A stretch of DNA of 64,000 bases from Zygnema cylindricum (taxonomy: Eukaryota > Streptophyta > Zygnematophyceae > Zygnematales > Zygnemataceae): NCBI GenBank assembly GCA_037447655.1, contig JBBHKE010003441.1:42564-106563 (forward strand). The letters are read 5' to 3'. The translations under genes were made by a program, and so were the position numbers. Shown here one piece after another: positions 11,092 to 22,251 of the stretch. Each line of letters opens with the position of its first letter. The stretch's first letter is position 1. The notes beneath the pieces were generated by a model that worked only from the letters and a program-made list of their open reading frames with translations, was not told the DNA's origin and searched no databases.

Positions 11092-14000
11092 CAGAGGTCG
11101 CAAAAGTCAAAAATTTTCACACCCGAAACCGACCGTTTTTTTTTTTTCAAAATCTGAGTAACCGACGCCCGACCGAATTTTGTCACGCTCCAAAATTGTT
11201 AACCATTAACCGACCGTCGTTTACGAAAAAAAAAAAAAACCGAATCTTGATTTTTCGCGACTAACCGTGCCCGCCCGTAACCGAAAAAGTACAAAATTAC
11301 AACGCTCATTATTATTAACGTTAAGCATTTATTACACCGCGAATCGTAATCATCGTAAACAAATAATTAATGTTATCCATTCCAATGTAGATTTTTTCGT
11401 TTTTTCAAAACAAAGTTGTACTCTACTGTAGTTTATCAATAACTCAAGTTTAGGTTTCTGTCAGTAATAATTATCCGCTTTACCGAATCTGACAAACGAA
11501 CAATTTCACGTCATAATTATCCGATTTCTTAGGTACACATAGAGAATCTGACAAACGTACAATTTCACGTCATTATGACGTTTGCACCACGCGGTTTGTG
11601 AAAACACAGGTACATCATAACGGCATGTATTAAATCATTTTTTGTACTTTTGTCGTTAATACGCTAAAATTTTGCACGGTCAGACACCGATCGTAAGCCA
11701 CACTATTTAAAACGGCACTATACTAAAGTTGTTAACGTTGATTAAAAAGTACCTTAAATAATGTAAAGAAAAATTTAGAGTTATTTACTCTTTATAAGGT
11801 TTTTGGGTCAGAATTCTTGGTGACGGAATTAGCGTTAATAACGCTAATTACGATTCGCGGTGTAGTGTTAATGGAAAATTTGATTAATGATATTATTTAA
11901 TGCAAAGAGACGTGGCATGTTATAGCCCACGTCTTTAAATAATATTGTTAACTTTATTTTGTAATGTTAATGTTTATTCTCTCGCAAATCTAAATTTTTC
12001 GCTACAATATTTCGGACAGTTTTTCTTTCGACTAAAATACTATGTTATTAATTATGCAAAAAAGGTAAAGTTTTAATTATGAATGTTTACAAAAAAAGTC
12101 TTAGTTTTTCACATAGAAAATCAATAAGCAAGAAACACAATGTGATGAGCAAAAAAATCAAAACATATTTTGTAGTATCAAATATATGAAAAATCAAATC
12201 ACAACCGTGTCCTATTTTCGACTCTATGATACAAATTCTCAACCTCAAACCTAAAATTTACACAAAATATATAAATCTAAATGTGGTATAAATACTTCGC
12301 TTTGGTAATTTGGTAAAAATAAACATCCCGGTTTAAGAAAAATATTAAAATAACACTAGAAAAATTGTGAAAATAAAAAGATAAATAAAGAAAAAATATA
12401 TATATGTATAACTAATACTAAAAAAATAACAATAATTAGAAAACAAAACAAAACAAAAAACTATGCATTTAAAAGATCTCGGTTGGATCTAACACATAAA
12501 AGATCACTAACAATTGAAGCCGCTAGTGCGCTCCTCTTCTTTGTTATTGTGTACCCGGCATCCGAAAAATTGCATTCCGACATGGAACTAGAAGCCGGAA
12601 TAGCTAGAATAGATCTAGCAACACCGGCTAGAATAGGAAATCCTCCATCTTTCGCACGTACATATGATTTCTTTTTCCACCATTGAAGTGTGTTAAAGTT
12701 GAATCTTTCGTTGTTGGTTAATTTTAAATCAAAATAACGTTTCAATTCGTCACTAACGAGCGTTTTTTTGTCGGTGGTAATAAAAACCTCATTTTCGTCA
12801 TCGCTCTCACCAAAAAAATTGTGGAAACCGTCCATATTTTGCGATATTTTTCTTTTTTTTGTGATACGTTGAGGACTACCGAAATCAACGTCATCACCAA
12901 GGTCGTTAGCAAGTTCTCGAAGTTTGACCCTAGCGCTTTCAATTTCGGTTTTCGATACCCCAATTATTTCAAGTTTTTGTTTTTGTCGGGGATCTAAGAG
13001 AGCCGCGATAATATGATAGTCATGAAGGCCCCACTTCGGCAACGCAAATTTCATAAAAAGTTCTTTCAATTTTTGCAAGTTTGGAGAATCGGCCGGGCAT
13101 TCTTTTTCACCGTCATTGTAAGATGTTTTTCTTATCTTACAATGGTTATGCAGAGACGTTAGTTCGAACAAAACCAAATGTAAAGTTGTTTCTTTGAACT
13201 TTTCCAACTTTAGGGTCGCTTCTTGAAACCTTTCCAAAAATCGAATAAGTTCGGTAAGGTGAGTCTTATCGATACAAGCAAAAAGTATCAATTTATTTTT
13301 TGCTTGAGCGATTGGTCCTATCTCGTTGAATGCATCGTAAACACTCTTAAGCATTCGGAGCAAAGAATTCCACCGCGTTGCGTTTTCTTGTTTTAAAGTG
13401 TTTTTCAAAAGATTTTGTAAATTACTCTGTTTGAAAAACGTGACCAATGATTTACACGCATCTATTAGATCAAAGAATTCAGGAACTTCCACATCGTATT
13501 TGTATTTTTTGGAAGTTCCGCTGTTGTTCAAAATTGTTGTCACAATTGTAGCAATTTTATGGTCCGCGCAAGGTATCCAAGTAAACATACTCGGTAGACC
13601 TTCAGTCGCACACATGTTAGAGCCACTGTCGGTCACAACAACGCAACAATTTGCCAAAACATCAAAATTGGACAATTCAAAATTGGTCAAACAATTTTTG
13701 AAAGCCGTTAAAACATTTTCCGCGGTATGTTTTTCCTCCGGAAAATGATCGACTTGAAGCGTCCGAGCATGAAGTTTAAATTCTTTGTCAATAAAATGAG
13801 CCGTTACTGACATGAATGAGGTTATTTTTATTGTCTCGGTCCAGAGATCGGTCGTAAATGCGACGAAAATATTGTTATCAATATTTTCTTTAAGTTTTGG
13901 GATGATCAAACTACGAATATCTTTGGCAGAAGATATAATGTAGTTTTTTACGCCATTGGCGGACGGGAGAAGTTGGTCGATGTCAACACTTTTGTTGGAC

Positions 14001-15411
14001 GAAACACCAACATCAAATAATGCTTGACAAAATGCTTGAAAACTTGGGAACAAAAAAAATAGAATAAGAAAATAGCATACAATTATTAACCATGATCATC
14101 AAATAAGTTTTATATCAAAATAACATCATGACAAACCAAATAATAATAAAATAAAATAAAATAAGCGTACGAATATAAATTATAGATAAAAAAATAGTGA
14201 TGAAGCTCAATAATATAAATTTATTAACAAAACAAGTTATAATGACATATACATTAACGCCATCCTAAATGGAATTCAAAATAAATCATACCTAAACCGT
14301 CGACCATCGAAAATGGCCGAAGGTCCTCGCAACACATTAACGCCACCATTTTCGCAATTTTTTTTCGGTCACTCGTTTTCGCCTCCGTTTTTGAAAGAAA
14401 ATTACGAAGAATTCCTCTAGAACTATCCATGTCGCCCGAAGCTAAACATGTGTGAGTGTTAATTGTTGAAGTACCGTTTGTTGACTTGTATTGATAAACT
14501 ACGAAACATATATTACAAGCCACTAAACCTCCCCCCTTTACTATGTATTTGTTTGATGTTCTAGTTTCATAGACATGTTCAAATTTTTTCCAGCAACTTG
14601 AAGTGGCCTTGCTTTCTTTCACTAAGTAATACTGAGCAGTTTCACCATTTTTTGATTTTTGAAGTTCGTTTTGGATTGTAGTTTTAAGAGAAGCGAGAAT
14701 GCTTTTGTCCATTTTGGTGTATGACTAGGTTTTGTTTGAATTGTGGTCAAGTTTTTCTAACTTATATAGCATTCCCATTTATCGATTTATTGTTTGAAAC
14801 ATGTGAGTAAGCTAATAATTAGGATTTGTCTTGGGAAATTGACGTAATAATTTGATTTCCGCTGATTTATTAACCAATAATGACTACATGTCGCGTGACA
14901 TTGACATAATAATATGATATATTTGTGGAAACGCGGTATAAAACGCATAATTAGCACTTTGCAATAATGTACGATGTATGAGTAAGCCAATAATTACGAT
15001 CTGTCGCGTTATATTGATATAATAATTTGACATATTTTTGGAAACACCGCATAAAGTGCATAATTAACACTCTACAATAGATATACGATTTGCGGCCCTT
15101 ATCTTTTTGTAAGATTCGCGAAATGAATAGCGTTAGCACCGTGTCAGATTTGTGACGTTAATCATGATGCCACGTACTTCCACGATACCAAAAGTACAAC
15201 GAACAATAATGTTGGAAAAAAAAGTACATTTTTTTTTTTTTTTTGGTTTTTCGTTTGACCGACCGTAACCAACCGTTTTTTATTTTCCTGGTGAGTCAAC
15301 CGACCGTAACCGCCCGACCCCCAAAATTTGGCAACCGAATCCGTTCCGGATCCGGTGCGGGCGGTCGGTTAACGGTCGGTCACGGTTTCGGTTGACCGTT
15401 TGCGACCTCGG
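11092..15411 (-). mobile_element. Autonomous hAT transposon, 4320 bp
   Basis: It is bounded by an 8-bp duplication CCCAACAC (11084-11091 and 15412-15419). Its ends are CAGAGGTCGCAAA and, inverted, CCGAGGTCGCAAA (12 of 13 identical). Subterminal regions (11110-11290 and 15250-15400) are packed with repeats of CCGACCGT/ACGGTCGG, the usual kind of transposase binding sites in hAT elements. It encodes one transposase on the minus strand. Regions 11290-12460 and 14713-15240 are AT-rich and non-coding. Confidence 0.92.
12461..14712 (-). CDS. hAT transposase (two exons)
   Basis: This is the cut-and-paste transposase of the surrounding hAT element, acting in the nucleus on its terminal repeats. I place exon 1 at 14712-14292 and exon 2 at 14034-12461, with a 257-bp intron using GTATGA and AG. 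The spliced frame is 664 residues. Residues 40-89 form a BED-like zinc finger (W41, C66, C69, H87, C89). The RNase H-like core has FTTDLWTE near residue 203 (first catalytic Asp), TDSGSN near 276, PCADHK near 298 and the conserved ATRWNS. The C-terminus has the hATC dimerisation domain, with AGVARSILAIPASSSMSECN near residues 615-635. I see no internal stop or frameshift, and the length fits the family. The start ATG at 14710-14712 is the first in frame. The splice sites are my prediction; the join restores the usual PFSMVDGLAF block. Confidence 0.9.
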
Positions 15412-15787
15412 CCCAACACTACTTCCGATGCCATTTCACGTCGACCTGACAATAGACGCAAAAGCAAAGGCGCATCTCCTTCAACCGTGAAACGGCACAG
15501 GCTGGAGGGCGGTAGCCGGTAGGTATACAATGTCACGCAAAGTCACGCGACGTCACAAGCAGTTACGGAAAATAACGTGCATCATCACAGATTGTAGACG
15601 TTGACAGCCGTCACGGGCATTGTCAACGTATACAATCGTCACACCCTTAAGTAACAATTTCGGCGACACACATAGGGACACTTGAAATCCGGGTCCGCCG
15701 GATCTGCGCTAAATAACAAAGTAAGTTCGCTAAGTTTCAAGTACATGGGGACATACCCTTACTTGAACACATGGGAACACGCTCTTA

Positions 15788-16629
15788 GCCTCCTCAAGTC
15801 GGTTGTTCGAGGGGGACTGTTAAATGCTTTGTACGAGGTGAATGGTTGCTTACGTCAGCGTGCATTTTGGAACTTTCAGGATCTTTTCCGTGGACAACCA
15901 CTTTAGTAATTTACATGTCCGGAGACAAAATAGCAGGCTGGCAAATAAGTATAGTGACTTATGATGGACGTATTCAGTAGAGTACGTACTTTTTTTATAC
16001 ATCAACGTGCGTACGTGTGTACGAATAACTTATTGAAGCTCTGGAAGGCTTCCTGCGTAACTGCTTGGCATCTTCCGAAGTCCAGCTGTGACGTTTTTGA
16101 GTATACGGTGCATTGTACGAACGTGAATTTAACGTTGAGGTTGTGGTGGAATCGAGGGACTTCAGAATTGCAAAACGCTAAGTAATGCGGACACATTCCG
16201 TATTTGATGAGGACACATACAAATTGAATTTATGTACGGTAAAGGACAAAGTCAGTACGGTCCAGCCGGAACTGACAACCTCACGGCCATGCTAAAGACA
16301 GCCGCCGGCAACTGCGTCTGTTTCTGCCGAAAATTTGATTGCGCACAGGTGTGAAAACAATGTCGAGAAGTAAATCTTGGCCGTCCGACTGACATTTTTA
16401 TTGTGTAGTTTGTACTATTTTTTCCAAATTTTTAGGCGGAAAGACTCTGTCAAAATAATCTTTTCCCCCCCTGAAAGAGATACAGCCAATGAAAAAATCT
16501 GAAAGACTATATTTCCAGACCTTGAAATTGGAATATCCAATGAAAGTGAAGTACGTAAAACATTTGAAGCGAAAATGCCGACGAAACCGAGAAAACACCG
16601 ATAAAATATTTGAAGCGAAGGTGACAACA
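15788..16629. other. Non-coding interval right of the nest
   Basis: Short open frames on both strands show no recognisable domain. This should be the continuation of the sequence into which H2 inserted. I see no repeat with a partner elsewhere in the window. Confidence 0.4.
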
Positions 16630-16637
16630 GAAATTTC

Positions 16638-17096
16638 TAGTGTTGTGTATCGGTAAGGATTTGCCAATAACCGATATGGGCCTTTTTTTGGCTAGCCGAT
16701 AATCGATATATCGGTACGGAAATATATAGACTGACCGTACCGATAAACGTACGGCCAGTTTACTCAACTGTACGTGTTATTCCCCCCACGCGCCCTACTC
16801 ACAACCCCTATCTACTGAGGTGCCCACCAATCAGATCATTTGTACAAGCCGAAAGTACAGTAGCCGGTATAATATATGTACGGCTTTAATACGGCTCCAT
16901 TTAAAACGATGTACCTTTCACATCCGACGCCACGACTTTGTCCCTTTATTCCTTGGGATCCACTGAAAACCTGCCACGTTTATCCGTATAGAAAGTACAG
17001 AAAGTACAAATATATCGGTAACTCTGACCGTTCGATAACCGATAACTATTGGTATCGGTATCATCGCGATAATTTTTTTACCGATACACAACACTA
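16638..17096. mobile_element. M2: 459-bp hAT-type MITE
   Basis: The ends are TAGTGTTGTGTATCGGTAA and its complement, with an 8-bp duplication GAAATTTC at 16630-16637 and 17097-17104. The interior has CGATAT/TATCGG words, no coding frame and no C/G tract. Related copies are at 52418-52706 (inverted, partial) and 7797-7901 (right end). Confidence 0.85.
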
Positions 17097-17104
17097 GAAA
17101 TTTC

Positions 17105-17555
17105 GCTTTCTATGCGACAGTCAGATTTGCGAAAGAGGGTTGCGACACGAAGAAACAAACTAAAGCCACAGCCGGACGTTCTTTCTGTCTGTTTATTTCT
17201 TTCTTTCTGTCTGTTTTTTTTAAACGGTCGGCAAAAGTGTGTCCGTACGCCTAGCCCTGGGAAAAAGTGATTGGTGGATAGGTTTCAATTCTCTACGGCA
17301 TGCTAGATTCGCGCTGAAATTTGTCCGAGGTCGACGGTGTATTCGTACTCTGCGGTCACTCCCATTGCAAAAAGTACAGAACAAGTAAAATAAAGTAAAA
17401 TATGTTGGAGAACAAGTCATTACAGTACCGTACTCTATAGTACAGTTTTGTAGCGTCAGTTCATTACAGTACAATACAGAACATAACTATAAAGTACATT
17501 TGATTCTGACTACTGCTGCAGTCCAAACTTTAAAATTTAGAAAGTTACAACAAGT
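17105..17555. other. Non-coding interval between M2 and the satellite
   Basis: It contains a short TTTC/TGTC microsatellite near 17180-17220 and several AGTAC words. No gene is supported. Confidence 0.4.
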
Positions 17556-18654
17556 ATGAAGTTTCGAGTGACAACTTCACATTGCAGTATTCGCTGCATA
17601 GCTGTGGAGCTTCTCTGTACGTGACGTGACAATTCATAAGTTTTGAGTGACAACTTCACATTGCAGTATTGCTGCATAGCTGTGGAGCTTCTCTGTACGT
17701 GACGTGACAATTCATAAGTTTTGAGTGACAACTTCACATTGCAGTATTCGCTGCATAGCTGTGGAGCTTCTCTGTACGTGACGTGACAATTCATAAGTTT
17801 TGAGTGACAACTTCACATTGCAGTATTCGCTGCATAGCTGTGGAGCTTCTCTGTACGTGACGTGACAATTCATAAGTTTTGAGTGACAACTTCACATTGC
17901 AGTATTCGCTGCATAGCTGTGGAGCTTCTCTGTACGTGACGTGACAATTCATAAGTTTTGAGTGACAACTTCACATTGCAGTATTCGCTGCATAGCTGTG
18001 GAGCTTCTCTGTACGTGACGTGACAATTCATAAGTTTTGAGTGACAACTTCACATTGCAGTATTTGCTGCATAGCTGTGGAGCTTCTCTGTACGTGACGT
18101 GACAATTCATAAGTTTTGAGTGACAACTTCACATTGCAGTATTCGCTGCATAGCTGTGGAGCTTCTCTGTACGTGACGTGATAATTCATAAGTTTTGAGT
18201 CACAACTTCACATTGCAGTATTCGCTGCATAGCTGTGGAGCTTCTCTGTACGTGACGTGACAATTCATAAGTTTTGAGTGACAACTTCACATTGCAGTAT
18301 TCGCTGCATAGCTGTGGAGCTTCTCTGTACGTGACGTGACAATTCATAAGTTTTGAGTGACAACTTCACATTGCAGTATTCGCTGCATAGCTGTGGAGCT
18401 TCTCTGTACGTGACGTGACAATTCATAAGTTTTGAGTGACAACTTCACATTGCAGTATTGCTGCATAGCTGTGGAGCTTCTCTGTACGTGACGTGACAAT
18501 TCATAAGTTTTGAGTGACAACTTCACATTGCAGTATTCGCTGCATAGCTGTGGAGCTTCTCTGTACGTGACGTGACAATTCATAAGTTTTGAGTGACAAC
18601 TTCACATTGCAGTATTGCTGCATAGCTGTGGAGCTTCTCTGTACGTGACGTGAC
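17556..18654. repeat. 14-unit satellite, 79-bp unit, upstream of the SDR gene
   Basis: Fourteen units repeat with period 79; three lack one C (attgctgc for attcgctgc). The conserved part runs from gagtgacaacttcacattg to gtacgtgacgtgac. Units are nearly identical except the first, which is diverged on its left. Each unit has GTACGTGACGTGAC, with two ACGT cores, one ACGTG and one TGACG. Because 79 is not a multiple of 3, frames through the array are accidental. The array ends 40 bp before the SDR start codon. Confidence 0.95.
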
Positions 18655-18694
18655 TTAGTATATACTTTTTACTTGGAGAAGTGAAGGTTGAGAC
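18655..18694 (+). promoter_or_regulatory. Short leader of the SDR gene with a TATA-like word
   Basis: The 40 bp between the satellite and the start codon contain GTATATAC (18658-18665). If this is the TATA box the 5' UTR would be nearly absent, so transcription may instead start within or before the satellite. Confidence 0.35.
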
Positions 18695-21226
18695 ATGGCG
18701 GACATTTCGAAGAATTCTGAAATCACTGTCTGCGTCACGGGTGCTGGAGGTGACGTCACTTTCATCAAAGCTCACTGCTGGTCTCTTTTACTGCTCTATG
18801 TCAGTTTTTTAAATTTGAAGTAAACTGAAGTGAATGTAAGCAATTAAACGTTGATAAAACCTTTTTTTTTTTCCTTTCGAGAGAAAAGAAATAAAGTAAA
18901 ATAGAAATAAGCCGTGAAATGGCCTTAGATAGTCAATGTGAGCAACATATTCAAAACCAAAAAGCTCTTTATTTTCAGAAATGAAACGAAAACAAAACAT
19001 AAACTAGAAAGTGAATGGTGTCTCAAGTCTCTATCTTTCATTGCAATGCTGTAGGATACATTGATAAAACCTTATTTTCCTTTTTTTCGTTTTTCGTGTT
19101 TTTTCAGCAGTGAGTCAATGTAAGCAAGAAGGAAACCAAAATAGAATAGAACATAAATTAAAGTGAATGGGCTTCAAATAACTTCTCAAGTCTCTATCTT
19201 TCATTTTCTGTTGTCATTTTGCAGGCTACATTGGATCTCATGTGGTTCGACAGTTGTTGGAAAAAGGATACAAGGTTAAAGGAACCGTACGAGATTCAAA
19301 TGACGAAGAAAAAAACGGTTGGATTCGAAAACTTGTAAGTCAATATCGATGTTTTGTATTTCTTTTAAAAATGTGAACTCGAAAACTCCTAAGTCAATAT
19401 GATCTTTGGGTATTTTCTCCCAAACTGTGAAGTCGGAATCTAAAAGTCTATATGATCTTTTGTTTTTTTTTTCTAGAAATTTGAAATCCAAAGACCTGTA
19501 AGCAAATATTATCTTTCGGTATTTTTTTCTAAAAAAATTGAAACTGAAACCCTGAATACGATCTTTTGGCATTTTCTCTCAAAATGCGAAACTGTGAGGT
19601 TGTAAAACACCTTTTAGTATTCGACTATTTTCTCGAAAACTGTGAAATCGATTACTTCTAAGTCAAAATGATATTTTGGCACTTGTTCTCAAAATTGACA
19701 TCATCAAGTTGCGGGTCACCTTTTTGTATTTTCCTCTAAAAGTGTGAAATTGGTGTGAATGATTTGATCATTTTTGTTGTTGTTGTTGTTTTTTTCTTTT
19801 TTTTGGTTTTTCCGTTTTCTATCCGTTTTTCTATTGTTTGATACCATTTTTTTTTTTGTCTTTTCGTACCATTTTTGCTGGTTCTGTGAACTTGAATCAT
19901 TGTGCTCGACAATCATTCTTCAATTTATTTTTCTGACTTTTAGATTTTAACTATTAGCGAGCAACTCCTAGCAGTCAACCTCGAACCAACATTCCTAAAT
20001 TTGCTTCTTTACAGCTTTAGTAGTTTGGTTCTTTGACCAAGGAATAATGTTTGTCCGTTGACCATCAAGCTTTTATTTGTTCTTTGAAACCGGTTTTTTT
20101 CCTCACGTTCTGAAAGGTTCCATTTCCTAATCTATATCGTTGTGCTTTTGAGTCTTTTGCCCAAAACTGAAATTGTGTTGACCCTTCGATGAATCTTGAA
20201 ATCTAGCTAAGAATTTGCAAAATAACTGAAACTTCGTAAAATAACTGAAAATTTGCACAACATCTGAAACTTTGCAAAACAACTGATTATTTGCAAAAAA
20301 AAACAATTTTTTGACAGGCGGAAGGCACTAGTGGCCATTTGGAGCTATTTTCCGCTGACCTCATGGTTCCTGGAAGCTTTGATCAAGTCGTGGAAGGATG
20401 TGAATACGTGTGCCACGTGGCAACTGTAGTCCAACTAAAAGCAAAGAAAGATCCATACAAAGAGATTGTTGACCCTGCTGTGGACGGCACAAAAAATATT
20501 TTTTCGTCGATTCTGAAGGCAAGATGTGCTAAGTAAGTGGTTTTTTGAAGTTGAGAGTGGAAGATTGTGGATTTTCTTCCATACTTCCTCCTTTCTTTAT
20601 GTCCACTTTTTCTGCATTTTAGTCTCCCGTCCCATTTCTCCTTTTTCTTTCTTTCTGTCCCTCTTCTCTCTCAGGAAGCAAGTCTTGCTTCTCCTTCATG
20701 TACTTGCTTTATGGGAAACAACACAGTGTGCAATCTTCTTATATGGTCTCTCCCTCTCCCTCTCCCACTCTCTCTCCCTCTCCTCTCCCTTCCCTTTTCC
20801 CTCTCCCTCTGCCTCTCCTCTCCCTTCCCTTTTCCCTCTCCCTCCGCCTCTCCCCCACTCCCCTCTTCCCTCTCCCAATCTCCTCGTCCTCTCCCTTTCT
20901 CTTGTCCTCTCTCCTACTGTCTCTCTCCGCCTCCCTCTCCCTCTGTCGGTCTATCTGTGTGCAGGCGCGTAGTCGTGACATCCAGTATCGCGGCAGTGGG
21001 TCAAGAATGCGCTGTGACCGGACGACCGTACAATGAAGGTGACTGGAATGAGAAGGCGACTATTCAGGACCCGTATTTTTTGGCAAAAACTCTCTCTGAA
21101 AAATATGCGTGGAAAGTGTACAACGAACAGGAAGACGACACGTGGCGGTTCGAGTTAGTTACAATTCTTCCAGGATTCGTGTTTGGACCTGTTTTTGAGA
21201 AACTACATGCACGGTCGAGCCCAATC
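18695..21226 (+). CDS. Extended SDR reductase, DFR/CCR-like; 5' four exons only
   Basis: This is an NAD(P)H-dependent reductase of the dihydroflavonol/cinnamoyl-CoA reductase-like extended SDR family; the substrate cannot be told from sequence. Exons are 18695-18749, 19225-19334, 20318-20532 and 20965-21226, with GT donors (GTAAGT twice) and AG acceptors. The four exons join in frame to 214 residues. Visible are the nucleotide-binding G16xxG19xxG22 (GAGGYIG), the Arg after strand 2 (KGTVRD) that favours NADPH, catalytic Ser in VVVTSS (132-134) and Y164xxxK168 (YFLAK), then the family signature LPGFVFGP. The family is usually about 320-340 residues, so roughly the last third is missing. A GTGAGT donor follows 21226, but no further exon is seen before the gap at 21465, and gypsy sequence follows. 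It may be truncated or merely misassembled. Confidence 0.85.
20602..20960 (+). repeat. Pyrimidine tract in SDR intron 3
   Basis: About 350 bp of almost pure C/T on the plus strand, strongest at 20740-20955. It includes a tandem duplication of a block of about 45 bp (ctcccttcccttttccctct and what follows). It runs directly into the exon 4 acceptor. Ser/Pro/Leu-rich and Arg/Glu/Gly-rich open frames here come from the composition. Confidence 0.9.
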
Positions 21227-21464
21227 GTGAGTACCCACAGTGCCAAGGACTTCGAAAGTTTGTATTTGGAGGCCGTTTGTTCAGCGCAGTTAATATTAAA
21301 CCAGCATTGTAAATGTCTTTCTTCGAACACTACAAGTGGCCTTACATACTCTTCTTTCTGTAAATGTTACGACCAAATTATAATTGACGCGACTTGTTTG
21401 CCGGAGGTTTATGTTTGAAAGCTTCAGGAACCGTGACACCCATGAGTGCTAACCCGAGCTGGCA
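21227..21464. other. Interval between SDR exon 4 and the gap
   Basis: It begins with the intron donor GTGAGT. It should be SDR intron 4, possibly with the left edge of the retroelement close to 21420. No exon is recognisable. Confidence 0.4.
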
Positions 21465-21474
21465 NNNNNNNNNN
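21465..21474. other. Assembly gap (10 N)
   Basis: Ten N between SDR intronic sequence and gypsy gag. The round number suggests a placeholder of unknown true length. Confidence 0.95.
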
Positions 21475-22236
21475 TTGTTAGGTCCCGAAGTAGGAGAGAC
21501 GGCAAGACACAAGAATGTTGATGTGTGGCTATTCTCTGTTGCAAATTACCTTGAGAATTTCCCTAGCTTGTCGGATCGTGAGAAGATTCATTATGTGGGT
21601 GGTCTTCTAAAAGGGGCAGAGGGAGCATGGTGGAGGACAATAGTAGAAATCGATGAGATACCGTTTGTTTGGGCCCTTTTCATTCAACTCCTCCGTGACT
21701 CTTGGCAACCTGTCAATACTGTTAAGGCTGCAAGGGATAAGATCGCGATTTTGAAGCAACGAACCTTGGTGTTGGAGTATTCGCAGCGGTTCTTGGAGTG
21801 CAAGGTGCAAATACCCACGATGAGAGAGGATGAAGCCCTGGATTGTTACGTGAAGGGGCTTAAAGCATCCACTCGGAGGGATGTGGAGCAATGGCTCGCT
21901 CGGGAAAGTACGACTCCTAGTCTATCCACCATTTTTCATTTTGCTGAACAGAGTGATTCAGTGGACTTCACCTTATGCAGACCATATCATTATGGGTCGA
22001 GTAGCCGCGGGGGAGGTCGACGTGATGATGGTCCAACCCCCATGGAGCTTGGAGCGATTGATGAGGATAAGGAGGTGGTGAACGTGTTGCGGAAGAAGAA
22101 GAAGACTACCAAATCTAAGACCAATGATTTGTCACCCGAGGAGCTCCAACGGAGGAAGCAAAACGACTTATGTTTCCAGTACAGTTCCTCATACCATATG
22201 GCCCGAGAATGTCCAAAAAGGAGAGGTCTTAAGTAA
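21475..22236 (+). pseudogene. Gypsy gag, 5' truncated, with a broken zinc knuckle
   Basis: Capsid protein of a Ty3/gypsy element. After the gap the frame reads through a Retrotrans_gag domain (VDVWLFSVANYLENF, then GAEGAWWRTI and ALDCYVKGLKASTRRDVEQW) and the PTPMELGAI motif typical of plant gypsy gag. The C-terminal knuckle is CFQYSSSYHMARECP: the second Cys of the CX2C pair is Tyr and the Gly before His is Tyr, so zinc binding is probably lost. Protease and RT remnants follow on the same strand. Confidence 0.85.
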
Positions 22237-22251
22237 GGCAAACTTAACGTC

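Larger units (their letters stand above)
10679..15421. mobile_element. M1a: 415-bp hAT-type MITE carrying the autonomous hAT element
   Basis: The termini are TAGTGTTGGGTATCG and its complement (right end CCCAACACTA at 15412-15421), with an 8-bp duplication CTTCCGAT at 10671-10678 and 15422-15429. The 8-bp duplication fits hAT. The body is rich in CGATAT words and has a 12-bp phased GTAC array (10819-10881) followed by a C12, 9-nt loop, G12 hairpin (10889-10921). The same structure is seen at 61001-61406 and, partly, at 28691-29002. The hAT element at 11092-15411 sits inside its right terminal repeat. Confidence 0.88.
10224..15758 (+). mobile_element. K1: PIF/Harbinger-like element interrupted by MITE M1a
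   Basis: It has 16-bp perfect terminal inverted repeats GGGTATGTCCCCATGT and TTA duplications at 10221-10223 and 15759-15761. Removing M1a and its duplication leaves 784 bp, which aligns end to end with K2 (47758-50042) after K2's own inserts are removed (775 bp). It is non-coding and inserted in H2. Confidence 0.88.
9289..15784 (-). mobile_element. H2: PIF/Harbinger-like element interrupted by K1
   Basis: TTA duplications lie at 9286-9288 and 15785-15787. Termini are CGGCGTGTTCCCATGT and, inverted, GAGCGTGTTCCCATGT. The element is split at 10223: the left part (9289-10223) and the 23-bp right end (15762-15784, starting cttgaacacatggg) join once K1 and one TTA are removed, giving 958 bp, close to H1 (949 bp). 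No transposase is encoded in its own sequence. Confidence 0.85.

Noticed and set aside
17537-17794. Repeated open frames in the satellite
   Set aside because: Translations simply repeat the 79-bp unit in changing frames.
17556-18654. CRISPR-like array
   Set aside because: The units are contiguous 79-bp tandem copies with no unique spacers, and the host is eukaryotic.
20567-21418. Long open frame of 283 codons through the CT tract
   Set aside because: Its first half is low-complexity Ser/Pro/Leu from the intron tract; only the part from 20965 to 21226 is SDR exon 4.
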